A DNA stretch of 64,000 nucleotides from an uncultured Agathobaculum sp. GTDB taxonomy: Bacteria; Bacillota; Clostridia; Oscillospirales; Butyricicoccaceae. Below the pieces are notes generated by a model. It worked only from the letters and a program-made list of their open reading frames with translations. It was not told where the DNA came from and ran no database searches. The stretch lies in assembly GCF_944380985.1 (NCBI RefSeq), contig NZ_CALWJJ010000004.1, positions 62,001 through 126,000 of the forward strand, written 5' to 3'. Position 1 is the stretch's first letter; each line of letters begins with the position of its first letter. Of this stretch, positions 8,041 to 15,163 are shown piece by piece. A program made the position numbers and the translations under genes.

Positions 8041-9035
8041 CACCGATCAGCATCAGGATAGCGATCATTGTCTGCGCGGTTGCCTTTGTGATCACGGCGG
8101 CGATCGGGCCGTCGGTGATTGGCTACTTGCGGAAGATGAAGTTTGGCCAGAAGATCCTGGAGATCGGGCCAAAGTGGCATATGAACAAGCAGAATATCCC
8201 GACTATGGGCGGGTTTATGTTCATCATTGGCATTATCGCCGCCGTGCTTTTAGGCAACGTGTTGCTCGGCGGGGTTGCGGTTGCCTCGATCGCTATGCTC
8301 GGCCTTTCCGTGGCCTACGGCATGGTTGGTCTGGTCGATGACTACGCCAAGATCAGAAAGCGCGAAAACGCAGGCCTTACGCCCAAGCAGAAGCTTGTGT
8401 TGCAAATCCTGGTGGCGGCGGTTTTCATTCTGGTGCTCTTTCTCCAGTCGGACGGACTGCCCGTTCTATGGATTCCGTTTACCGCCATTGCCATCCCGCT
8501 GCCATGGCCGCTGTACATCATATTTGCGGCGTTTGTCATTGTGGGCGCGGATAATGCAGTCAACTTAACCGACGGCGTCGACGGGCTTGCCGCCGGCGTT
8601 ACTCTGCCGGTCGCGGTCTTTTTTGTGTTTGTCGGTCTTTACCGGCAGCAAATGGATGTGGTGCTGTTTGCCGCTGCGCTCGCAGGCGGTCTGGCAGCCT
8701 TTCTTATCTACAATTTTAATCCGGCCAAGGTATTTATGGGCGATACAGGTTCGCTCTTTCTCGGCGGTGCGGTATCGGGCCTCGCATTTGCGTGCGATAT
8801 GCCCCTCATCCTGCTGCTGGTCGGACTTATCTATATCATTGAAACGGTTTCCGTCATCCTGCAAGTGACCTATTTTAAAGCTTCGGGCGGCAAACGACTG
8901 TTTAAAATGGCGCCTATCCACCACCATTTTGAAATGTGCGGCTGGAATGAGAAGAAGATCGTACTGGTCTTTTCGGGCGTTACCATGCTGCTTTGCTTGC
9001 TGGCGTATTTTGTAGCCCTGCCCCCGGTCTTTTAA
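8037..9035 (+). CDS. mraY: Phospho-MurNAc-pentapeptide transferase MraY
   Basis: MraY is the integral membrane enzyme that transfers phospho-MurNAc-pentapeptide to undecaprenyl phosphate to form lipid I. About ten hydrophobic segments are visible. The catalytic loops VDDYAK, NAVNLTDGVDGLA, FMGDTGSLFLGG and APIHHHFE are all present. It has 332 residues. Its ATG overlaps the murF stop (ATGA). In most dcw clusters murD follows; here ftsW comes next. Confidence 0.98.
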   Translation: MTPISIRIAIIVCAVAFVITAAIGPSVIGYLRKMKFGQKILEIGPKWHMNKQNIPTMGGFMFIIGIIAAVLLGNVLLGGVAVASIAMLGLSVAYGMVGLVDDYAKIRKRENAGLTPKQKLVLQILVAAVFILVLFLQSDGLPVLWIPFTAIAIPLPWPLYIIFAAFVIVGADNAVNLTDGVDGLAAGVTLPVAVFFVFVGLYRQQMDVVLFAAALAGGLAAFLIYNFNPAKVFMGDTGSLFLGGAVSGLAFACDMPLILLLVGLIYIIETVSVILQVTYFKASGGKRLFKMAPIHHHFEMCGWNEKKIVLVFSGVTMLLCLLAYFVALPPVF

Positions 9036-9061
9036 CCAAGCAATCCCATTGGAGGTGTATC

Positions 9062-10300
9062 ATGGCTTTCACAAACCGGCAGACACGCCCCGTGCGTCGT
9101 CCGGCGGACGGTTCGATGCCGCGTCCATCCGATGCGGTTATCCCACATGAGCAGCATCTGCACCCATCCGGCCGCACGCAAGCGCCGTCGCGTACGCGTT
9201 CGCGCGCCCACGCATGGGATGCCGGCGTGTTCTTTTCGGTCATGCTGCTGATGATCATCGGTCTGATCGCGCTGTTTTCCGCAAGCTATACCAACGCTAT
9301 GTTCTACCAGGGCAGCGCTACGCACTTTATCGCGCAGCAGGGCGGATTTGCTCTACTCGGCGTGATAGCTATGATCGTGATCTCTAACTTCAATTATCAT
9401 ATTTATGCCCGGTTCAGCTCGCTGATTATGACAGTATCCATCGTGTTGCTCATTTTGGTTGCGATTCCGGGCATCGGTACGGTACGAAACTATTCGCGGC
9501 GCTGGCTGTTTGGCTTTCAGCCGTCTGAGCTGGCAAAAATCGCGGTTATTATATGTTTTGCATATTGGATCGCGCGAAACAGCAAGAGCATACGCTCGTT
9601 TAAGGGCCTTATTCGGCCATACGGCTTTCTACTTGCAGCCTACTGCGTACTGTTGTTTCTTGAGCCGCACACTTCGGCTATGCTGATCATCTGCGGTACG
9701 GGCGTGCTGATCCTGGTAGCGGGCGGCATGCGCCTATGGTATTTTGTGCCAATTAGCATTGCGGGTGCGGCGGCAGTCACGGTGTTCTATTTTTCTTTCC
9801 CACATGTACGCGACCGTTTTGCAGTTTGGCTCGACCCGTTTGCTAACCTGACCGAAGACGGTTGGCAGGGCGCAATGGGTCAGATTGCGATCGGCTCGGG
9901 CGGCCTGTTCGGGCTGGGTCTCGGCAATAGCGTGCAAAAGCAGCTTTACTTGCCTGAGCCGCAAAACGATTTTATTTTTGCCATCTGGTGCGAGGAGATG
10001 GGTTTGATCGGCGCGCTGCTGGTCATGCTGTTGTTTGGCTACCTCATTGTCCGCGGTTTTCGCATAGCGCAGGCGGCGCCGGACAAATTCGGCTTTTTGC
10101 TCGCCACAGGCATTACGATCAAGCTTGCCATCCAAACGCTGATGAACCTGTTCGTCGTTACCGGGCTTATTCCGGTTACTGGCGCGTCGCTTCCGTTTTT
10201 CAGCTACGGTGGCACGGCGCTTTTGATGCAGCTCGGCGAGATGGGCATACTGCTTAATGTGTCGCGATATATGCGCGCGCATGCGCGGCAGGAGGAGTAA
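9062..10300 (+). CDS. ftsW: Lipid II glycosyltransferase FtsW (SEDS family)
   Basis: FtsW is the SEDS-family polymerase that extends glycan strands at the septum with its class B PBP partner. About ten membrane segments are visible, with family motifs GWQGAMGQIAIGSGG, PEPQNDFIFAIWCEEMG and the C-terminal PFFSYGGTALL. ATG 9062 has ribosome site TTGGAGG 7 bases away. The cytoplasmic N-terminus is unusual: about 50 residues rich in Pro, Arg and His before the first helix, where most homologues have 10-20. It starts only 26 bases after mraY, so murD is absent from its usual slot. SpoVE is the alternative paralogue. Confidence 0.94.
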   Translation: MAFTNRQTRPVRRPADGSMPRPSDAVIPHEQHLHPSGRTQAPSRTRSRAHAWDAGVFFSVMLLMIIGLIALFSASYTNAMFYQGSATHFIAQQGGFALLGVIAMIVISNFNYHIYARFSSLIMTVSIVLLILVAIPGIGTVRNYSRRWLFGFQPSELAKIAVIICFAYWIARNSKSIRSFKGLIRPYGFLLAAYCVLLFLEPHTSAMLIICGTGVLILVAGGMRLWYFVPISIAGAAAVTVFYFSFPHVRDRFAVWLDPFANLTEDGWQGAMGQIAIGSGGLFGLGLGNSVQKQLYLPEPQNDFIFAIWCEEMGLIGALLVMLLFGYLIVRGFRIAQAAPDKFGFLLATGITIKLAIQTLMNLFVVTGLIPVTGASLPFFSYGGTALLMQLGEMGILLNVSRYMRAHARQEE

Positions 10301-10395
10301 AGGATCATTCAAGCGCAAGCGCTTTTCGATACATAGCTGTGCAGCTGTTTGCTGGATTGCCAGCGCGCGCGGCACGCAAAGGGAGGAACGCTTCA

Positions 10396-11532
10396 TTGAG
10401 ATTGTATATCACCGGCGGCGGCACCGGCGGACATGTCACGCCCGGCCTTGCGATTGCGCGGTATTTTGAGCAAAAATATCCGGACACGGTTGTGCGGTTT
10501 GCGGGCTCGGCGCGCGGCATTGAAAACAAGCTGGTGCCGCGCGAGGGCTATCCGCTTGATACGATCGAGATCATTGGCCTGTCGCGCGCGATCAGCTTTG
10601 GCGGGATAGCGCATAATATCAAGGCGGCGCGGCTTGCGCTTTCTGCCGTGGGCAAGGCGAAAAAACTGCTGAAAAAAGCGCAGCCGGATTGCGTCATTGG
10701 CTGTGGCGGCTATGCGTCGTTTGCGACTCTGCGTGCAGCGCAGCAGCTCGGCATTCCGACAGTACTGCTTGAGGTCAACGCGCTGCCGGGCAAGGTGACC
10801 CGCCTGCTCGCTAAAAAGGCCGATCGTGTGCTTGTATGTTTTCAGCAGGCAAAGGATATTCTCGGCGGAGGAGACAAGATCGTGTTGACTGGCGCGCCTG
10901 TGCGCGGCGAGATTCTGGCGGCAAGCCGTCAGAAAGCGCGCGCCAAATTCGGGCTTTCGGATGACGACCAACTGGTCGTATCGTTCTGGGGCTCGATGGG
11001 CGCCAAATATATGAACGAGCACATGGCGGGCGCAATCGCGCTTGAGTGCAAAAACAATGTGCCATATCACCACATTCACGCGACCGGCGCGGCCGCGCGT
11101 GACTGGCTGCCCGAGCTGGCGGCCAAGCAGGGCGCGGATCTCGCTGCGCACCCCAATATTGAGATAACCGAATATATTTATGATATGGCCGACCGTCTGG
11201 CGGCGGCTGACCTTGTCGTATGCCGCGCGGGCGCAGCCACGCTGGGTGAGTTATGTATGCTCGGACGGCCGGCGCTGCTCGTGCCATCGCCGTTTGTAGC
11301 GGAAAATCATCAAGAGAAGAACGCGCGCGCGCTGGAGGCGGCCGGCGGCTGCCGGGTGCTGCTTGAGAAGGATGCATCGCCCATGCGGCTGTATGACGAG
11401 ATGCAGAAAATGCTCTCCGACCGTGTGCGCCTGCGCCGGATGGGGCAGCAGGCGACAAAGCTTGCCGCGCACGACGCGGGTGATAAGATCCACCGTGAGA
11501 TACTGTGGGCGGTGGAGCATCATCGAACGTAA
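10396..11532 (+). CDS. murG: UDP-GlcNAc:lipid I GlcNAc transferase MurG
   Basis: MurG adds GlcNAc to lipid I on the inner membrane face, giving lipid II. The N-terminal GGGTGGHVTPGLAIA loop and the GT28 C-terminal motif CRAGAATLGELCMLGRPALLVP (split: sugar-nucleotide site) followed by AENHQEKNA are clear. The start is a TTG at 10396 (MRLYITGGGTGGH), 9 bases after GGGAGG; the upstream ATG at 10339 would add a tail that homologues lack. It has 378 residues. It lies about 95 bases after ftsW, a gap in which I see nothing. Confidence 0.96.
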   Translation: MRLYITGGGTGGHVTPGLAIARYFEQKYPDTVVRFAGSARGIENKLVPREGYPLDTIEIIGLSRAISFGGIAHNIKAARLALSAVGKAKKLLKKAQPDCVIGCGGYASFATLRAAQQLGIPTVLLEVNALPGKVTRLLAKKADRVLVCFQQAKDILGGGDKIVLTGAPVRGEILAASRQKARAKFGLSDDDQLVVSFWGSMGAKYMNEHMAGAIALECKNNVPYHHIHATGAAARDWLPELAAKQGADLAAHPNIEITEYIYDMADRLAAADLVVCRAGAATLGELCMLGRPALLVPSPFVAENHQEKNARALEAAGGCRVLLEKDASPMRLYDEMQKMLSDRVRLRRMGQQATKLAAHDAGDKIHREILWAVEHHRT

Positions 11533-11549
11533 AGCAAAGGGGTCCGGGC

Positions 11550-12398
11550 ATGAAACGAAGACGGCGAAAACAGAAAACGCTTGGACAGCAGCAGCGGCAT
11601 GTCAACCGGCGACAGCGCTTTTTTCATGCGGTCGGGCGGGTGATGTTTATCGGTATTCTGCTCGCGGCGGCTATACTGGCGCTGACCGTCTTTTTCAAGG
11701 TCAATACGATTTCGGTCGAGGGCGCTATGCGGTACAGCGCAGAGGAGATTGTGGCTAACCTCGATGTCAAAGTAGGCGATAACCTTTATCTGTGGAACAA
11801 GGTAAGGGTATCGGACACGCTGATGGAGCGTCTGCCCTATCTGGAGAGCGTGCAGATCAGGCGGCGCCTGCCCGATACGCTGGTGGTTACGGTGACGGAG
11901 GGCTCGCCGGTGGTAGCCGTGCGCACAGAGGGTGGTTACCGCTATTTAAGCAAATACGGCAAGGTACTCGAGCAGAATGCGCAGAGCGGCGATTTGCCGA
12001 CCGTATCGGGCGTTTCACTGGCGCAGGTACCGCCCGGGCTGATGATCGCCACAGGGGAAGATGCGCATGCCGACGCCCTGCTTGAGATTTTACAGACGTT
12101 GGACGCCGCCGACATGCTTGATGAACTGCGCTTTATCAACCTGCACGATCTGACCGATGTGCGCATCGGCTATGAAGGCCGGTTTGACATTCGCATCGGC
12201 ACGTTGGACGAGCTTACCTATCGTCTGCGCTTTGCCAAGACAGTAATCGAAGAGGAACTTGTGGCCTCGGACGTTGGGCGGCTGTATTGGGATGCGCAGG
12301 ATCGGTTGCACTTCGTGCCGGATACGGCGGAGAATGTCGCGGCCTCTGCGGCTGACATAGAGCCTGTCAACGACCCGAGCGACCCGAACGGCACGTAG
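11550..12398 (+). CDS. divIB: Cell division protein DivIB/FtsQ
   Basis: This is a bitopic membrane protein of the divisome core with FtsL and DivIC. The order is an Arg/Lys-rich cytoplasmic tail (MKRRRRKQKT), one hydrophobic helix (about residues 33-52), then a POTRA domain (FKVNTISVEGAMRYS) and a beta domain (RRRLPDTLVVTVTEG). The 282 residues, including an acidic, low-complexity C-terminus, are normal. ATG 11550 follows AAAGGGG by 7 bases. It is the last gene of the run before the ftsZ promoter. Confidence 0.9.
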   Translation: MKRRRRKQKTLGQQQRHVNRRQRFFHAVGRVMFIGILLAAAILALTVFFKVNTISVEGAMRYSAEEIVANLDVKVGDNLYLWNKVRVSDTLMERLPYLESVQIRRRLPDTLVVTVTEGSPVVAVRTEGGYRYLSKYGKVLEQNAQSGDLPTVSGVSLAQVPPGLMIATGEDAHADALLEILQTLDAADMLDELRFINLHDLTDVRIGYEGRFDIRIGTLDELTYRLRFAKTVIEEELVASDVGRLYWDAQDRLHFVPDTAENVAASAADIEPVNDPSDPNGT

Positions 12399-12595
12399 TA
12401 AGGATGTGCGGCCCTGCCATATAGGGCGCGGCAAGTGCGCGATAGATCGGCAGAAATATGGCGAAATCAACAAAAAAATGTTATAAAGCGCACTGGAATA
12501 TGGGCCTGTCGGCATCTTGCTATGTCAAACAGGCGGGGGATAGCGGAAAAGATGCGGTTAATCACAAGTTTTTTTGTGGCATTTCGTATTTTATG

Positions 12596-12624
12596 TTGCA
12601 AAACAGAACAATTCGAGGTAAAAT
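12596..12624 (+). promoter_or_regulatory. Promoter for ftsZ
   Basis: TTGCAA (12596-12601), 17-bp spacer, TAAAAT (12619-12624), about 105 bases before the ftsZ start. It lies in a 330-base gap (12399-12728). Otherwise that gap shows only a weak GCCCT/AGGGC hairpin near 12411-12427 and a 65-codon open frame that I reject. ftsZ can therefore be expressed apart from the dcw operon. Confidence 0.7.
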
Positions 12625-12728
12625 TAAAACAATAGGGCTGTTCAGCAAAATGTAAGGCGGCAGCCGATCATATGAAACGCAAAGGATAATCCAAACGATT
12701 CTTTATCATAAAACGGAGGATGGCAATA

Positions 12729-13877
12729 ATGGGTTTTGAGTTTGAACAGGGCTTTGATAGTGTCGTAAATATCAAGGTCATCGGCGTCGGCGGCGGCGGC
12801 GGCAACGCGGTCAACCGCATGGTTGAGAATGGCGTGCATGGCGTTGAGTTCGTTTCTATCAACACGGATATGCAGGCGTTGAATTTCTCTCAGGCCAGCA
12901 CCAAAATCCAGATTGGTGAAAAGCTCACCAAGGGTCAGGGTGCGGGCGCAAACCCGGAGATTGGCCGAAAAGCGGCGGAAGAGAGCAGAGAGCAGATTGC
13001 TGCAGCGCTGCAAAACACTAATATGGTATTCATCACCGCCGGTATGGGCGGCGGCACAGGCACGGGCGCGGCGCCCGTGGTAGCGCAAATCGCCCGCGAG
13101 ATGGGTATTTTGACGGTTGGCGTTGTCACCCGTCCGTTCGCTTTCGAGGGCAAAAAGCGTCTTGAGCAGGCGCTTGGCGGCATTGAGGAGCTAAATAAGA
13201 ATGTCGACTCACTCGTCATCATCCCAAATGAGCGCCTGAAATACGTCTCCGAACAGAAGATCACCTTCAAAAATGCGTTCGAGATCGCCGACGGCGTGCT
13301 CCGCCAGGCGGTTGCGAACATTTCTGAGCTGATTACCGTTCCTGGATTTATCAACCTCGACTTTGCGGATGTCACCTCGGTTATGAAGGATGCAGGCTTT
13401 GCACACATTGGCACCGGCCGTGCTGCTGGGAAAGATAAGGCCGCCGAAGCCGCACGTATGGCGATCTCAAGCCCGTTGCTTGAGACCTCTATCGATATGG
13501 CGCATGGCGTTATCGTGTCGGTCATCGGCTCGGACGACATCGGTCTTGACGAGGTCGAGACCGCGGCGACTATGGTGCAGCAGGCGGCGCACCCGGATGC
13601 GCATATCATTTTCGGCGCGTTCATTGATGAGACTATGGACGATGAGATTCGCGTCGTTGTAATCGCTACTGGTTTTGACAAAATTCCTAATTCCGCCAAA
13701 CTGGATATGGATAGCGGCAAGAACGGTGAATCTGTTGCGAACAGTGGTCTGTTCACTGAGGCTTCTACCGCTGCGGCGGAGGAAAAGGACACTGCTAAAC
13801 AGCAGTCGAACGACCTGGGATCGGATGACGCTGCATTCGACGTGTTGATGCGTATTTTCGATAAGGATCATCGCTGA
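12729..13877 (+). CDS. ftsZ: Cell division protein FtsZ
   Basis: FtsZ is the tubulin-like GTPase that forms the division ring. The nucleotide loop [12 protein letters not shown] is near the N-terminus, the tubulin signature GGGTGTG lies at 107-113, and the catalytic T7 loop NLDFADV at 209-215. It has 382 residues. ATG 12729 is chosen because AACGGAGG is 8 bases upstream; ATG 12720 overlaps that site. The linker after residue 320 is short and acidic. The C-terminal peptide reads [13 protein letters not shown] instead of the classical IPxFLR type, a form I associate with this clostridial group. Confidence 0.98.
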   Translation: MGFEFEQGFDSVVNIKVIGVGGGGGNAVNRMVENGVHGVEFVSINTDMQALNFSQASTKIQIGEKLTKGQGAGANPEIGRKAAEESREQIAAALQNTNMVFITAGMGGGTGTGAAPVVAQIAREMGILTVGVVTRPFAFEGKKRLEQALGGIEELNKNVDSLVIIPNERLKYVSEQKITFKNAFEIADGVLRQAVANISELITVPGFINLDFADVTSVMKDAGFAHIGTGRAAGKDKAAEAARMAISSPLLETSIDMAHGVIVSVIGSDDIGLDEVETAATMVQQAAHPDAHIIFGAFIDETMDDEIRVVVIATGFDKIPNSAKLDMDSGKNGESVANSGLFTEASTAAAEEKDTAKQQSNDLGSDDAAFDVLMRIFDKDHR

Positions 13878-13900
13878 TCCTACTTAAACCCATATATTGA

Positions 13901-13934
13901 CACCAAAACAGCCCTTTTTAGGGCTGTTTTGGTG
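13901..13934 (+). terminator. Terminator after ftsZ
   Basis: A perfect 14-bp stem (13901-13914 with 13921-13934, arm CACCAAAACAGCCC) has a six-base loop. The T-run (TTTT) lies inside the 3' arm, so termination would occur while the distal pairs are still forming. Confidence 0.7.
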
Positions 13935-13978
13935 TGAAAGGATCGCGTAAAATTTTTACCAAAGGAAGTGAGACCGCT

Positions 13979-14038
13979 GTGAGTACAGACCCTGGAAGCG
14001 AAAGACAGAATAATATTCGCGGCGGCATTTCCTGCTGA
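13979..14038 (+). CDS. Candidate 19-codon leader peptide upstream of corA-like gene
   Basis: GTG 13979 opens a 19-residue frame (MSTDPGSERQNNIRGGISC) with AAGGAAG 10 bases upstream, ending at TGA 14036-14038. Its end runs through the 5' arm and loop of a hairpin (GCGGCA 14022-14027 with TGCCGC 14041-14046) that lies just before the corA ribosome site. Salmonella corA has a regulatory leader peptide (corL), but no sequence relationship is visible. It could be a chance frame. Confidence 0.3.
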   Translation: MSTDPGSERQNNIRGGISC

Positions 14039-14062
14039 GCTGCCGCTGAAAGGCGGTATGAT

Positions 14063-15004
14063 ATGGTAGAATTCTATAAAACGGTTGACGGCCGTGTCAG
14101 CGAGGTCGGCGGCTTTACCGAGGGCTGCTGGATCAATATGGTGCACCCAAGCTCGGATGAGCTGGAGACGATCTCGCGCGTAGCGCATGTGGAGGAAGAA
14201 TTCATCCGCGCGGCGCTCGACCCGGAGGAAAGCTCGCGTGTCGATACCGAGGAAGAGCAGCTGCTTATGATTGTGGACATCCCCATGGTAGAAAAAAACT
14301 CGGCTCAGGACGGGGGACAGATGTTCAGCACGCTGCCAATGGGCATTGTCGTGGCACAGAATGCGGTTATCACGGTCTGCCTGGAGGACAGCATTATCCT
14401 GCGCTCGATTGCAGAGGGCGCGGTTAAGGGCGTGCACACCGCGCTGCGCACGCGCTTTGTGTTCCAGATCCTGCTGCGTGTAGCAGGGCGCTTTCTCAAA
14501 AATCTGCGCATGATAGAGCGCGACTTCACGCGCATTGAAAAGCGGCTTTATGACTCGCTGCAAAATGAGGAGCTTATCCAGCTGTTGGGCCTATCCAAAT
14601 CGCTGGTATACTTTTCGGCTTCGCTCAAGGGCAACGAGGTTACGATGGAAAAGGTGCTGCGTGGGCGTGTACTCAAGCTGTATGAGGACGACCGCGACAT
14701 ACTCGAGGACGCGTTGATCGAAATCCGGCAGGCCATTGAGATGGCCGGCATTTATTCGAGCATTTTGTCTGGCACAATGGATGCTTATGCATCGGTTGTA
14801 TCCAACAACCTGAACATCATTATGAAGGTGCTCACTGTGCTGACTATCATCATGACCATACCGAATATTATTTTTGGATTTTATGGCATGAATATTGGCG
14901 AAACAAATATCCCTGGCGACTTTCTCTGGTGGATTCCGCTGTTAATTTCAGCGGTTGCATGCTTTTTGGCATGGTTCATGCTCAAAAAGAAAAATCTGTA
15001 TTAA
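14063..15004 (+). CDS. CorA-family magnesium/divalent cation transporter
   Basis: This is a homopentameric Mg2+ channel-type transporter. A soluble N-terminal alpha/beta domain and long helices (residues about 130-250) lead to two C-terminal membrane segments. The selectivity motif GMN (275-277, in FYGMNIG) lies between them, and the tail is basic (LKKKNLY). It has 313 residues. The start ATG 14063 has AAAGGCGG 6 bases upstream. It stands alone, downstream of ftsZ, with a leader that may carry a small frame and hairpin. Confidence 0.93.
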   Translation: MVEFYKTVDGRVSEVGGFTEGCWINMVHPSSDELETISRVAHVEEEFIRAALDPEESSRVDTEEEQLLMIVDIPMVEKNSAQDGGQMFSTLPMGIVVAQNAVITVCLEDSIILRSIAEGAVKGVHTALRTRFVFQILLRVAGRFLKNLRMIERDFTRIEKRLYDSLQNEELIQLLGLSKSLVYFSASLKGNEVTMEKVLRGRVLKLYEDDRDILEDALIEIRQAIEMAGIYSSILSGTMDAYASVVSNNLNIIMKVLTVLTIIMTIPNIIFGFYGMNIGETNIPGDFLWWIPLLISAVACFLAWFMLKKKNLY

Positions 15005-15009
15005 GTTAG

Positions 15010-15041
15010 AGGCGCTGCAATGATGTGGCGCCTTTGCTTTT
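15010..15041 (+). terminator. Terminator after corA-like gene
   Basis: The AGGCGC/GCGCCT stem (15010-15015 with 15028-15033) is followed by TTTGCTTTTTT. Confidence 0.6.
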
Positions 15042-15080
15042 TTGCAGCAGTTGCAGCAGTCGATAATACGGTCAAGATAG

Positions 15081-15125
15081 AAAAAAGCATAGGGTGCGCC
15101 TTTCGGCGCACCCTGTGCTTTTTTT
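15081..15125. terminator. Bidirectional terminator between convergent genes
   Basis: A near-perfect 20-bp stem (15081-15100 with 15105-15124, core GGGTGCGCC-tttc-GGCGCACCC) has an A-run on one side and a T-run on the other. It can stop both the corA-like gene (+) and the M13 peptidase gene (-). Confidence 0.9.
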
Positions 15126-15163
15126 GATTTGATGGAGCGTGCTGTATGCCTGTTAAAAAATCG

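Noticed and set aside
12458..12655. 65-codon frame between divIB and ftsZ
   Set aside because: No ribosome site, overlaps the ftsZ promoter, composition unlike neighbouring genes.
13935..14062. M-box (Mg2+) riboswitch before the corA-like gene
   Set aside because: The space is too short and none of the conserved M-box blocks is visible.
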